A stretch of 64,000 bases of DNA from Caballeronia catudaia (GTDB lineage: Bacteria > Pseudomonadota > Gammaproteobacteria > Burkholderiales > Burkholderiaceae): contig NZ_FCOF02000010.1 in assembly GCF_001544755.2 (NCBI RefSeq), positions 147,017 through 211,016 of the forward strand. The letters are read 5' to 3'. Below are positions 35,492 to 44,775 of the stretch, piece by piece. Below the pieces are notes generated by a model. The model saw only the letters and a program-made list of their open reading frames with translations, made no database searches and had not been told where the DNA came from. The first letter of the stretch is position 1. Each line of letters opens with the position of its first letter. Both the position numbers and the translations under genes were made by a program.

Positions 35492-35776
35492 ATGAATATT
35501 CGATTCCTCCCGGACGCGCCCGATTACCGCGATTCCAACCTGACCGTCGAGTTCGCCGCGATCGTCGATGGCAAGCGCGTGCCCTGCGCGATATCGGTGG
35601 AAGCGCTGGAGGATCACTTCGGCGCACAAAGCTATGACAGCGCCGGCTGGATCGATGCGTTCGATGCGGGCCGCTCGCGCATCGAAGCGGTCGCGCGCGA
35701 GCATCTGCGCGTGACCAACGGCATGCCCGTGCTGCTGAAAAGCGGACACTTCCCGCCGGGTCGCGTGACGGTCTGA
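35492..35776 (+). CDS. DUF1488-like small protein
   Basis: The 94-residue protein resembles the DUF1488 family: it opens MNIRFLPDAPDYRD, and then has VEFAAIVDGKRVPCAISVEALEDHFGAQ, the family core pattern of a V-G-R-V-C-IS-EAL-D-FG string. A helical region and an IEAVAREHL segment follow. No function is known to me. It is preceded by a 142-base gap, so it may have its own promoter. Confidence 0.72.
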   Translation: MNIRFLPDAPDYRDSNLTVEFAAIVDGKRVPCAISVEALEDHFGAQSYDSAGWIDAFDAGRSRIEAVAREHLRVTNGMPVLLKSGHFPPGRVTV

Positions 35777-35992
35777 TTCACGCGGCCATCTCCTCTTACA
35801 CGGCCGATGTAAGACCTGCATCGCGCTGTGCTTCATATCGAAGCGAGTTACATTGCGCCGCCTTCCGGGTGATCGCGCAACGGAGTACCATCTCGATATT
35901 CGCCGCACGCGATGCGATTCGCGCGGCACATTACTTGCTCAACGGCATGCGCTGTCCTTGAGCAACCATTATAAGAATCGCGCGGGGTCGTC

Positions 35993-36175
35993 ATGTTTCA
36001 TTCCTTCATTCACTCACTTATCGAGTCCAATGCGCTATGGCTCATCTGGGCAGCCGTCGGTGTGCTGATTCTCGGCTTTTGCATCGTGTTCGCCTCGGTC
36101 GTACTGGGCGAATCGGACGAGCCGCTCTATCGCGCTGCATCGCGTCGCGACGACGACAGCAAGATGACCGTGTGA
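35993..36175 (+). CDS. Small single-pass membrane protein
   Basis: The 60-residue product has one strong membrane helix (about residues 14-38, WLIWAAVGVLILGFCIVFASVVL) and a short charged tail (SRRDDDSKMTV). No signal cleavage site is obvious, so it likely stays in the inner membrane. It sits alone before the TetR gene. Its function is unknown. Confidence 0.6.
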   Translation: MFHSFIHSLIESNALWLIWAAVGVLILGFCIVFASVVLGESDEPLYRAASRRDDDSKMTV

Positions 36176-36224
36176 GCGCGCGCCGTCGCGCCGCGATTTG
36201 ACTTCGAAAGAGGTGCTGCCGACA

Positions 36225-36920
36225 ATGCCTCGCATGGGTCCGCCGGATCGGCGCACCGAGCAGAGACGTGAGCAGCGTCAGGCGCTGCGTGAGCGCATAC
36301 TCGAAGTCTCGCGCGAGATCGTGAAGCGCGAAGGGTTCGCGTCGCTCTCGATGAGAAAGCTTGCCGAGGCGATCGATTACTCGCCCGCCGCGCTCTATCT
36401 TCATTTCAAGAGCCGTGGCGAGATCGCGCGGGCGTTGCGCATGGAAGGCCTCGCGAGTCTGCGTGACGTGTTTCTCGCGCATACGACGATCGCGGACCCG
36501 GCCGCGCGGCTGAACGCAATGGCGCGCGCGTATGTCGAATTCGGGCTGGCCGAGCCCGAGACGTATCGGCTGATGTTCATGGAGCCCGCAGCGTGCGCCG
36601 ATCCCGACGCGCAAGGCGACGACCGCTTGGGGAAAGCTGCCGCGACCGGTGCGGCGGCGCTTTCGCTGATCGCGGACGCGTTCGTCGAGTTGCGCGCGGC
36701 CGACCGGCTGCCGCCGCACGCCGCGCCGCTCGCCTGCGCGGAAGGGCTGTGGGCGAATCTGCATGGCATCGTCGCGCTGAATCTGAATGGCGCGTCGTTG
36801 CCCGAGACGCCGGCCGCGACGCTCGTCGAGTTGTCGCTCGACGCGTGGTTCGCGCCGGTCAACGGAATTGAAGCTCGAGGAACCGATCCTCGAAACCGAC
36901 CCGACACTTCAACACGATGA
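36225..36920 (+). CDS. TetR-family transcriptional regulator
   Basis: The 231-residue protein has the TetR helix-turn-helix near its N-terminus (ILEVSREIVKREGFASLSMRKLAEAIDYSPAALYLHFKSR; about residues 26-65) and a helical ligand domain of the TetR_C type (VEFGLAEPETYRLMFM). It overlaps the HIBCH-like gene by 4 bases and probably autoregulates that pair. The ligand is unknown; an acyl-CoA or related metabolite is a guess from the neighbour. The start is the ATG at 36225; the frame extends to a TTG at 36198. Confidence 0.87.
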   Translation: MPRMGPPDRRTEQRREQRQALRERILEVSREIVKREGFASLSMRKLAEAIDYSPAALYLHFKSRGEIARALRMEGLASLRDVFLAHTTIADPAARLNAMARAYVEFGLAEPETYRLMFMEPAACADPDAQGDDRLGKAAATGAAALSLIADAFVELRAADRLPPHAAPLACAEGLWANLHGIVALNLNGASLPETPAATLVELSLDAWFAPVNGIEARGTDPRNRPDTSTR

Positions 36921-38026
36921 CCACCGAAGACATCCGTATCGACTCCGCCAACGGCATCGGCTTCATTGCGCTCGATCGTCCGAAGGCACTCAACGCGTTG
37001 ACTCCGCCGATGCTGCGCGCGATCAGCGAGGCATTGCGCGCGTGGCGCCACGACCAGGCGATCCGCGCTGTTGTCGCGTATAGCCCGCACGTGCGCGCGT
37101 TTTGCGCGGGCGGCGACATCCGCTTCCTGTACGAGTCGGCGAAGGCGGGCGAGCGCGACGCGATCGACGCGTTCTTCACCGACGAATACAAACTCAATCA
37201 CGCGATCTTCACGTTCCCGAAGCCGTATGTCGCGGTGATGAACGGCGTCGTGATGGGCGGCGGCATGGGCATCTCGCAGGGCGCGCATCACACCGGCGGG
37301 CTGCGCATCGTCACGCAGTCGACGAGGATGGCGATGCCCGAGACGCGCATCGGCCTCTTTCCCGACGTCGGCGTGAGCTGGTTCCTCGCGCGCACGCCGG
37401 GTGCGATCGGCCGCTATCTCGCCGCGACGGGCGCGAGTCTCGCCGCCGCCGATGCGCTCTATGCCCGCATGGCCGACGCCTATCTCGACGATGAAGCATT
37501 GCCGGATCTCATCGAGTCGCTGCGGCACCAGCGCTTCCTCGATGGCGTGGAGATCGTGCGCTTCGTGCAGACCGAGACGACGAAGCACAAGGTCGCGCCG
37601 ATCCCGGAGAAGAGCGAGCTCGCCGCCGCGCGCACGATGATCGACAAGCACTTTGCGGCGGGCAATGGCGCGGCGATCGTCGCGTCGCTGGAACGCGAGG
37701 CCGACAACGGCAACGACTGGGCGAAGCGCACGGCGGCCGAACTGCGCGAGCGCTCGCCGCTGTCCGTCGATGTAGCGCTGCAGCAAGTCGACCGCGCCAG
37801 ATTCTCGACGATGGCGGAAACGCTGCGCCGCGACCTCGATCTCACGCGCACGACGTTCGAGCGCGGCGACGTGATGGAGGGCATCCGCGCGCGTATCGTC
37901 GACAAGGACAACGATCCGCGCTGGAAGATCGCGCGCGCCGAGGATGTGAACGCCGCTGACGTGGATAGGATGTTCGAGAGCGCGTGGACGCCGGCGGCGC
38001 ATCCTTTGCGGCTGCTGAAGGACTGA
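36917..38026 (+). CDS. 3-hydroxyisobutyryl-CoA hydrolase / enoyl-CoA hydratase-like protein
   Basis: The 369-residue protein is a long crotonase-fold enzyme of the HIBCH group (ECH_2). It has FCAGGDIRFLYESA and VMNGVVMGGGMGIS (oxyanion hole), AMPETRIGLFPDVGVSWFLAR (conserved glutamate of the hydrolase), and a C-terminal RARIVDKDNDPRWK typical of HIBCH rather than plain enoyl-CoA hydratases. HIBCH works in valine degradation, releasing 3-hydroxyisobutyrate. Coupling to a TetR regulator suggests substrate-induced expression. No other valine genes are adjacent, so the physiological acyl-CoA is open. Confidence 0.88.
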   Translation: MTTEDIRIDSANGIGFIALDRPKALNALTPPMLRAISEALRAWRHDQAIRAVVAYSPHVRAFCAGGDIRFLYESAKAGERDAIDAFFTDEYKLNHAIFTFPKPYVAVMNGVVMGGGMGISQGAHHTGGLRIVTQSTRMAMPETRIGLFPDVGVSWFLARTPGAIGRYLAATGASLAAADALYARMADAYLDDEALPDLIESLRHQRFLDGVEIVRFVQTETTKHKVAPIPEKSELAAARTMIDKHFAAGNGAAIVASLEREADNGNDWAKRTAAELRERSPLSVDVALQQVDRARFSTMAETLRRDLDLTRTTFERGDVMEGIRARIVDKDNDPRWKIARAEDVNAADVDRMFESAWTPAAHPLRLLKD

Positions 38027-38030
38027 AACG

Positions 38031-38057
38031 CGAAGCGGCCCGTTGGGGCCGCTTTTG
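38031..38057 (+). terminator. Intrinsic terminator after the HIBCH-like gene
   Basis: AAGCGGCCC (38033-38041) and GGGCCGCTT (38046-38054) form a perfect 9-bp stem with a GTTG loop, followed by TT. Confidence 0.82.
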
Positions 38058-38077
38058 ATTCGAACGCTTTTCGAACG

Positions 38078-38503
38078 TCAGCGCAATTCGCTGCCCGCCG
38101 TGAAGGCGCGCATGAAGACGAGCGCGCCCCAGCCCCAGATCGCATTGGCGATGAAGCTCGGAGCCAGACGCGGCAGCATGTTGCCGCTCGGCCAGATGCC
38201 GCGCGCCGGATCGATCACGAATGCGCCGACCGCGGTGAGCACGATGCCGCCGAACACGAGTGCGCCAATCCACGGTGCGCTGTGATCGGGCGCAACGCGC
38301 AGAAGCCACGCCATCAGGACGGCGAAAACCGAGCTCCACAGCGCATTGGCGATGAATTCGGGAATGCCGAGCGGCAGAAACGGTACGGTGGAAAAACCGG
38401 CTGGATCGACGAGCCCTGCTGCGTGCAGAAGCGCCAGGGTCGATTCGCGAAAGAAGAGCGCGGCGAGGAAACCAGAAACGAGCGGCAGGATGACTTTTTG
38501 CAT
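38078..38503 (-). CDS. Hypothetical membrane protein with internal repeat
   Basis: The 141-residue protein has about four hydrophobic helices. Two halves share a motif: FIANALWSSVFAVLMAWLL in the first and FIANAIWGWGALVFMRAF in the second, which points to an internal duplication. The start at 38503 gives MQKVILPLVSGFLAALFFRES. I do not recognise the family, and no transport motif is evident. It converges with the HIBCH-like gene across the terminator. Confidence 0.68.
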   Translation of the reverse strand: MQKVILPLVSGFLAALFFRESTLALLHAAGLVDPAGFSTVPFLPLGIPEFIANALWSSVFAVLMAWLLRVAPDHSAPWIGALVFGGIVLTAVGAFVIDPARGIWPSGNMLPRLAPSFIANAIWGWGALVFMRAFTAGSELR

Positions 38504-38611
38504 TGGCTGGACCGCCTGAGGCCGGAAGGCGCGGTTCTCTACGATTATCGAAACGAGCGCCATTATAGTGGCGTCGCGCGCGCTTCCAAGCAGTGCGATG
38601 CGGATGCCGCG

Positions 38612-38857
38612 CTATTTCGCGATCGCGTCGCTTGCCGGGCTGTGGTGCAGCATGCGGTCGCTGTTCGGCGGCGGGGCCGGTTTCTTGACCGGCATGTTGT
38701 CGGGGTTGTCAGGACGCGTCGCGCTCGCGGAAGGCGTGCCGGGGGCGCTCGGTGGTTTAACCATCGAGGCGTTGTCGTCGGGGCGGGTGGTTTGGGCGTG
38801 AGAGGCGAGGGTCGTCAGAAGCAGAAGGGCTGCCGCCGCGAGATGATGCCGGGACAT
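38612..38857 (-). CDS. Small exported Pro/Asn-rich protein
   Basis: The 81-residue product starts with a signal peptide (MSRHHLAAAALLLLTTLASHA), and the mature part is short, polar and rich in Pro, Asn, Asp and Lys with no predicted fold. The codon use is GC-rich like its neighbours. The function is unknown. The start at 38857 was chosen because it begins the signal peptide; the upstream frame is shadow-like. Confidence 0.55.
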   Translation of the reverse strand: MSRHHLAAAALLLLTTLASHAQTTRPDDNASMVKPPSAPGTPSASATRPDNPDNMPVKKPAPPPNSDRMLHHSPASDAIAK

Positions 38858-38920
38858 GTTCGGTCTCCGCAATGCGAGACCTGTCTGGTGTGCATCGCGC
38901 GTGCCCGGCACGCGCCCAAA

Positions 38921-38958
38921 ATGCAAAAAGCCCAGTCTTTCGACTGGGCTTTTTGCAT
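38921..38958 (-). terminator. Long terminator hairpin after tRNA-His
   Basis: A 17-bp perfect stem (38921-38937 with 38942-38958, loop TTTC) has A5/T5 runs inside both arms. On the minus strand it lies 12 bases after the tRNA. Confidence 0.9.
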
Positions 38959-38969
38959 GAAATTCTCGG

Positions 38970-39045
38970 TGGGGTGGCTGATGGGACTCGAACCCACGAC
39001 GACAGGAATCACAATCCTGGACTCTACCAACTGAGCTACAGCCAC
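38970..39045 (-). tRNA. tRNA-His (GTG anticodon)
   Basis: Read on the minus strand, the acceptor arm GTGGCTG pairs with CAGCCAC, and the anticodon GTG lies at 39010-39012. Position 73 is C and CCA is encoded (38970-38972). The base preceding G1 is also G (39046), consistent with the extra G-1 that is characteristic of tRNA-His and pairs with C73. Confidence 0.97.
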
Positions 39046-39100
39046 CACTGTTACCGCGATCTCGACTGCTTCATAACTGCCGCAGCAATCAAGAAGCGAG

Positions 39101-39106
39101 ATTATA
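39101..39106 (-). promoter_or_regulatory. -10 element for tRNA-His
   Basis: The minus strand reads a perfect TATAAT here, 55 bases before the tRNA. The -35 region (TAGGCA) is poor. Confidence 0.5.
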
Positions 39107-39163
39107 CGAACAAAGATTGCGCTTGCCTAGTCCTTTTGAGCATCTTTTCCCGACGCTCAGGCT

Positions 39164-40168
39164 TCAGGATTCGATCGCTTCCACGGCCTCGCGAAGATGT
39201 CCGCGCGCCTCGTCGAAAATCGTCAGATCGCCGGTGGCGAGGCGCCGATTGTCCGACAGCACGCGACGCCATCCGCGCGCGCCTGCCACACCGCGATAAA
39301 GTCCGAGCGCATGCCGCGTCACGGCGCCGAGATACGTACCGCGCGCGAGTTCCTGGCGCGCATAGCCGATCAGCCCCGCCTCGATCTCTTCGCGCGATGG
39401 GACCAGCGTATCCGCGCCATAGAAGCGCGTGTCGACGCCCGCGAGCACGTAGGGATTGTGATAAGCCTCGCGCCCGAGCATCACGCCGTCGACGTGCTTC
39501 AGATGCTCTTCGACTTCATCGAGCGTCTTGATGCCGCCGTTGATCGAGATCTCGAGATGCGGGAAGTCGCGCTTCAGCCGATACGCGTACTCATACTTGA
39601 GCGGCGGAATCTCGCGGTTCTCTTTCGGGCTCAGGCCTTTCAGAATCGCGTTGCGCGCATGCACGATGAACACCTCGCAACCCGCATCGGCGATCGTGCC
39701 GACGAAATCCCGCACGAACTCGTAGTATTCGACCGTATCGACGCCGATTCGATGTTTGACCGTCACCGGAATCGACACCGCGTCGCGCATCGCCTTCACG
39801 CAATCCGCGACGAGTTGCGGCTCTTTCATCAGGCATGCGCCGAATGCGCCGCGCTGCACGCGCTCCGAAGGGCATCCGCAGTTCAGGTTGATCTCGTCGT
39901 AGCCCCATTGCTCGCCGAGCTTCGCGCTTTTCGCGAGATCGCCCGGCTCGCTGCCGCCAAGTTGCAGCGCGACGGGCGCTTCGGCGGGCGTGAACGCGAG
40001 ATGACGCGCGACATCGCCGTAAAGCAGCGCGCCCGTCGTCACCATCTCCGTGTAGAGCCAGGCGTGGCGCGACACGAGCCGATGCAGGGAGCGGCAGTGG
40101 CGGTCGGTCCAATCCATCATCGGAGCGACGGACACGCGGCGGGGGCTGATCTTCGATACGGCTGACAT
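39164..40168 (-). CDS. dusA: tRNA-dihydrouridine synthase DusA
   Basis: DusA reduces uridine-20/20a of tRNA with FMN and NADPH. The 334-residue protein shows the FMN-barrel start SVAPMMDWTDRHCRSLHR, the catalytic cysteine C99 in NLNCGCPSERVQRG, then KHRIGVD and NGGIKTLDEVEEHL. The MLGREAYHNPY segment near 230 is specific for DusA. The start is the ATG at 40168; a GTG at 40225 would extend it by 19 unlike residues. It lies upstream of the tRNA-His gene on the same strand, with a separate promoter between. Confidence 0.94.
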   Translation of the reverse strand: MSAVSKISPRRVSVAPMMDWTDRHCRSLHRLVSRHAWLYTEMVTTGALLYGDVARHLAFTPAEAPVALQLGGSEPGDLAKSAKLGEQWGYDEINLNCGCPSERVQRGAFGACLMKEPQLVADCVKAMRDAVSIPVTVKHRIGVDTVEYYEFVRDFVGTIADAGCEVFIVHARNAILKGLSPKENREIPPLKYEYAYRLKRDFPHLEISINGGIKTLDEVEEHLKHVDGVMLGREAYHNPYVLAGVDTRFYGADTLVPSREEIEAGLIGYARQELARGTYLGAVTRHALGLYRGVAGARGWRRVLSDNRRLATGDLTIFDEARGHLREAVEAIES

Positions 40169-40346
40169 GGGCGACGGCGGCCGCGCTTTCGGGCGAACCG
40201 CTTGAATCTGAAGGGGAATCCACAATTTTACCGCAGCGCGGCAATCCAGTCGCGCGCATGCGCGTCACGTCGCAAACGCAAACCGCCGCGCTCGCACCGT
40301 GCTAGCATTTTCAAACCACCCCAAAAAGACGACATGGGAGGCAGAT

Positions 40347-40649
40347 ATGGCTACTTTGGCGATCGACGGCGTGCGCTGGACCAACGACCGTGTGACCAGC
40401 GTGCGCTGGGGCAGTTTCGATCCGGGCACGAACGCCTGGGCCGCGCCCACGACCATCGTGGACGTCCAGCAGGTCGTGGACGCCATCAAGAGCGGCAAGG
40501 AAGTCCGCACGCTCTTCACCCTCGGCGGCCGCGCATTTCTCGGCCCGAAAGTCGCCGCGCTGCCATACGCGAACGGACATATCGGCATCGAGGCGCGCGT
40601 GCAGGACGGGCAGATCGAAAAATCGCTCGAAGACCTGCCGGCCGTCTGA
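40347..40649 (+). CDS. Small hypothetical protein
   Basis: I do not recognise this 100-residue protein. It opens MATLAIDGVRWTNDRVTSVRWG and continues through a TIVDVQQVVDAIKSGKEVRTLF helix-strand, ending LEDLPAV. The composition is soluble. A GGAGG site lies 5 bases before the ATG. It is followed by another orphan gene after 64 bases. Confidence 0.65.
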   Translation: MATLAIDGVRWTNDRVTSVRWGSFDPGTNAWAAPTTIVDVQQVVDAIKSGKEVRTLFTLGGRAFLGPKVAALPYANGHIGIEARVQDGQIEKSLEDLPAV

Positions 40650-40713
40650 GCATCTCGCAAAAGGGCGCCGTATCGCCGCACCACGGCAGGCGCCCGGCTC
40701 GCGGAGACAAGCG

Positions 40714-41109
40714 TTGAATCGAGAACAGGCGCTCCGGTTCGAGACCGAATTCATGCCGCGCATCGTCGAACGCGTAACGCGTGTCGCCGGTCACGGCGTG
40801 CGCGTCGCCATTCTTCCGTACGAAAGCCCGTTCGTGCCGGCGCGCCTGCACGTGAGCGCGGAGCAAGCGCGGCGCGAGGGCGACGGGCATCGGCACGTCT
40901 ACGCCTGTGCGCTCAACGTATTTCTCACCTGGGACGCCGACGAGATCGACCGTCTCTTCGGCGCCGGCGGCGAGGCCCGATTCGTGCGTTATCTGGATGC
41001 AATCGCCGCGAAACTCGACGCCTGGCAGGGCGCGCGCGAAGTGGATCTCGCGACGCGCTCGCAGGCGGAACCGTCGGTATTGTTCGGCGGTCTGGACTTC
41101 GAAGCCTGA
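40714..41109 (+). CDS. Hypothetical protein with TTG start
   Basis: The 131-residue protein has no family that I can name. It seems soluble, with an N-terminal helix (NREQALRFETEFMPRIVERV) and a VYACALNVFLTWDADEIDRLFG segment. The only plausible initiation site is the TTG at 40714, which has a GGAG site 8 bases upstream. It lies between two other small orphan genes on the same strand. Confidence 0.6.
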   Translation: MNREQALRFETEFMPRIVERVTRVAGHGVRVAILPYESPFVPARLHVSAEQARREGDGHRHVYACALNVFLTWDADEIDRLFGAGGEARFVRYLDAIAAKLDAWQGAREVDLATRSQAEPSVLFGGLDFEA

Positions 41110-41222
41110 TCACGGCGGCCGGCTGCCGCCCGTTAGCGCCCGTTCAGCCGACGCATCGCATCGCCGGTCCTGCGCATCCCGCATCACCGGCTGGGCGCAT
41201 CAACGTGAACGAGGAGGTCGGT

Positions 41223-41426
41223 ATGGCATCGTCGAATGAAGGCAATCTGCGCGCATTCGTGCAAACCGCGGAACAGGCGGGCGGCTTCGTCTGGGTCATC
41301 GCGCTCGTCGATTTCAACGCGCGCGAAGTCAAGCGCGCGATGGTTTCCGAGGAAAACTTCGCCACCGCCGACGCGGCCCGCGACGCGGGCACCGATCGTC
41401 TCAAAGGCATGTCGAACGACCGCTGA
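41223..41426 (+). CDS. Small hypothetical protein
   Basis: The 67-residue protein (MASSNEGNLRAFVQTAEQ...) contains a hydrophobic strand GGFVWVIALVDF and a helical ENFATADAARDAGTDRL tail. It is not recognised. The ATG at 41223 is chosen over a GTG at 41205 because a GAGGAGG site lies between them, 5 bases from the ATG. Confidence 0.62.
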   Translation: MASSNEGNLRAFVQTAEQAGGFVWVIALVDFNAREVKRAMVSEENFATADAARDAGTDRLKGMSNDR

Positions 41427-41454
41427 TTTTCACGGCGCGCGCCGGGCGGCGGAC

Positions 41455-42477
<1,023 letters not shown>

Positions 42478-42624
42478 GATGTGCCTCCTGGCGGAAGTAC
42501 GATGAATGGCGGTTCGCTGGGATGTGTAGGCAAGCCGGAAACGACTGCGTAACTTTAGGTGCCGCGCGTGTCGGGTTCAAGGCGATATGTTGGCTGCAAC
42601 ACGCGGAAATCGCGCAGACGAAAC

Positions 42625-42645
42625 ACGTTCGACGATTTCGAACGT
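42625..42645. promoter_or_regulatory. Inverted repeat in the methyltransferase/SDR divergent region
   Basis: ACGTTCGA (42625-42632) and TCGAACGT (42638-42645) are perfectly complementary 8-base arms around CGATT. The location midway between two divergent start codons suits an operator, but no regulator gene is adjacent. Confidence 0.45.
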
Positions 42646-42728
42646 ATGCGCCAAGGACGTCGCACGGCAGCGCGTGAATCCTTGTCCATAATGGCTTCAC
42701 ACTGATCAACGTTCACAAGGACAACATC

Positions 42729-43466
42729 ATGAACCGCTTCGAAGGCAAGACAGTTCTGGTTACCGGCGGCAACAGCGGCATCGGTCTCGCGACGGCGCAG
42801 GCGTTTGCCGCGGAAGGCGCGCGGGTCGTCGTCACGGGCCGCGACGAAGGCTCGCTCGCCACGGCGCGCGCGTCGCTCGGCGCGAACGCGCTGGCGATAC
42901 GCAACGTGACGGGCACGGTCGAATCGGCGCGCGAACTCGCGCAACGCCTGAGCGACGCGAACATCCGGCTCGACGCGGTGTTCGTCAACGCGGGCATCGC
43001 CACGTTCGGGCCGTTCACGGACATCGACGAACGCGCCTGGGACGAAACTTTCGCGATCAACGTGAAGGGCCCGTACTTCCAGATCCAGTCGCTCGTGCCG
43101 CTCTTCAACGAAGGCGCATCGATCGTGCTGAACGGTTCGATCAACGCGCATATCGGCATGCCGATGTCGTCGATCTATGCGGCGAGCAAGGCCGCGTTCG
43201 TGTCGCTCGCGAAGACGCTGTCGGCGGAATTGCTGCCGCGTGGCGTGCGCGTGAATGTCGTGAGTCCGGGCCCGGTCACGACGCCGCTGCACGACAAGCT
43301 CGGCCTCGCCGACGATGCCGCCGCGCAACTGCGCGGCCAGATCCCGCTCGGCCGTTTCGGCAAGTCGAGCGAAGTGGCGGCGACGGTGCTGCATCTCGCA
43401 TCGCCGGAATCGGGGTTCATCGTCGGCACGGAGATCATCATCGACGGCGGCATGAGCCAGCTTTGA
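42729..43466 (+). CDS. Short-chain dehydrogenase/reductase
   Basis: The 245-residue classical SDR has the cofactor motif VTGGNSGIGLATA, VNAGIATFG, and the catalytic Ser-Tyr-Lys in NGSINAHIGMPMSSIYAASKAAF. The TGRDEG segment after strand 2, with arginine, favours NADPH. The C-terminal GFIVGTEIIIDGGMSQL is typical. The substrate is unknown. It is a single gene divergent from the O-methyltransferase. Confidence 0.9.
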   Translation: MNRFEGKTVLVTGGNSGIGLATAQAFAAEGARVVVTGRDEGSLATARASLGANALAIRNVTGTVESARELAQRLSDANIRLDAVFVNAGIATFGPFTDIDERAWDETFAINVKGPYFQIQSLVPLFNEGASIVLNGSINAHIGMPMSSIYAASKAAFVSLAKTLSAELLPRGVRVNVVSPGPVTTPLHDKLGLADDAAAQLRGQIPLGRFGKSSEVAATVLHLASPESGFIVGTEIIIDGGMSQL

Positions 43467-43550
43467 GCCGACCGTGAGTGCCGCGCTTTGCGACGCATCT
43501 GGCGCAAAGGCGGCGCACAATCTCGCGAGGCACGCACACGGGGCATCGGC

Positions 43551-43919
43551 ATGAGCGAGAACGAGAACGAAGGGGGCGGCGATGCAGCGGCCGCGCGCGA
43601 GGCGCGCTATCGCCGCTACGAGGCGGCAGGGGAAACGTCGGTGCGCGCGGACCTCGACGCATCCGCGGACGCCGATCCCGAAGCGCCGTTCAAGCGCGCG
43701 TGGCTGCGCGGCAAGGACGCGACGCGTCAGGACGAGCAGTTCCGTGCGATGTTCGCGTCGGTGAGTTCCGCCAACGACGCTGCGCAGCTCGCCCGCGACT
43801 CGGCGCAAGCGTCGCGCCGCTCGGCTTTCTGGACGATGATCGCGGCGCTCGCGGCGACGACCGGCGTGATCGTCAATGCGGCGATCGCGCTCGGATGGCT
43901 CGACTGGCTGCGACGTTAG
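43551..43919 (+). CDS. Hypothetical protein with C-terminal membrane anchor
   Basis: The 122-residue protein starts with an acidic, Asn/Glu-rich segment (MSENENEGGGDAAAA), followed by a charged helical region (EARYRRYEAAGETS...). It ends with one membrane helix (SAFWTMIAALAATTGVIVNAAIAL) and WLDWLRR. It would sit in the inner membrane with a cytoplasmic N-terminus. It is not recognised. Its stop codon overlaps by 3 bases the stop of the convergent transglycosylase gene. Confidence 0.62.
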   Translation: MSENENEGGGDAAAAREARYRRYEAAGETSVRADLDASADADPEAPFKRAWLRGKDATRQDEQFRAMFASVSSANDAAQLARDSAQASRRSAFWTMIAALAATTGVIVNAAIALGWLDWLRR

Positions 43920-44386
43920 CGCACGACGCGCACGGCGGGCTGCAGTTCGCCCCAGCTGACGAGGATCTGCTGAATGCTGCGCGCGTAGGCATCGCGATGC
44001 TTCGGCGATTCCGAGTGATACGCGCCGATCGCCTGCCACGTGTTGCCGTACTTGGCCATCTTCTGCTTCAGCAGCCACGCAGCGACGAACACGTTGACGC
44101 ACGGATCGGTGAGTGCGCGACGCGGGATGCCGTGACGCGCAAGATCGGAAAAATGGACGGAGTTGATCTGCAACTGGCCGATATCAATCGAGCCGTTCGC
44201 GTTGCGGTTGATCGCGGCGGCATCGCCTTTCGATTCGCGCCACGCGACCGCGCGCAGCACGAGCGGATTGACGCCCTGGTAGGCGCCGGCCTGTTCGAAG
44301 CAATCGTCGGCGCGCGCGGCGCTCGCAAAAAGTGTCGCGCCGAGCAGCACGCAGGCGGCGAGGACGCCGAACGTCGAATGGATCAT
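43916..44386 (-). CDS. Lytic transglycosylase (SLT/IagB-type), exported
   Basis: The 156-residue protein has a signal peptide (about 1-26) and a compact SLT domain. The catalytic glutamate lies in the VLRAVAWRESKGD segment, followed by GSIDIGQLQINSVHF and the later AYHSESPKHRDAYARSI. Short exported transglycosylases of this type (IagB, PilT, VirB1-like) open the peptidoglycan for secretion or pilus machines. Here it is the last gene of a leftward trio with an exported protein and a lipoprotein. Confidence 0.88.
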   Translation of the reverse strand: MIHSTFGVLAACVLLGATLFASAARADDCFEQAGAYQGVNPLVLRAVAWRESKGDAAAINRNANGSIDIGQLQINSVHFSDLARHGIPRRALTDPCVNVFVAAWLLKQKMAKYGNTWQAIGAYHSESPKHRDAYARSIQQILVSWGELQPAVRVVR

Positions 44387-44420
44387 GAAACGGGCTCCTT
44401 CTGGCGATGAGCGACGCGGC

Positions 44421-44771
44421 TTACTGCGCGAGCGCCGTGTCGATGCGAAGCTCGACGTCTTTCAGATAGACGCGCGATTCGTCGGACACGACGAGGCGCG
44501 GTTCGGGGCCGCTGCATTTGCAATCGGCGACGCGGCGCGTTTTCTTCCCTTTCTTGCCCGGGGGACGGGCGATCGGATCGTCGTCGCCGGCTGCGGGCGG
44601 CAGCATCGCCAGCGTCGGCAAGGGCGGATAGACCTTCTGTACAGCGGGGCCGAGCGCGGCGAGCGTTTGCATGGACGCGGGCGCGCTCACGTCGAGCGGA
44701 CCGGCGATGGCGCTCGACGCAAGCAGCAGGCCGGCGGCGACCATCGGGAAAAGACAGAGGATTTGGCGCAT
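44421..44771 (-). CDS. Exported protein of unknown function
   Basis: The 116-residue protein has a signal peptide (MRQILCLFPMVAAGLLLASSAIA). The mature part has a Pro-rich segment (YPPLPTLAMLPPAAG), then a basic KKGKKTRR patch, a CKC motif and a charged C-terminus. No domain is recognised. Genes upstream (lipoprotein, gap 4 bases) and downstream (transglycosylase, gap 34 bases) run the same way, so it probably works with them. Confidence 0.62.
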   Translation of the reverse strand: MRQILCLFPMVAAGLLLASSAIAGPLDVSAPASMQTLAALGPAVQKVYPPLPTLAMLPPAAGDDDPIARPPGKKGKKTRRVADCKCSGPEPRLVVSDESRVYLKDVELRIDTALAQ

Positions 44772-44775
44772 CGCG

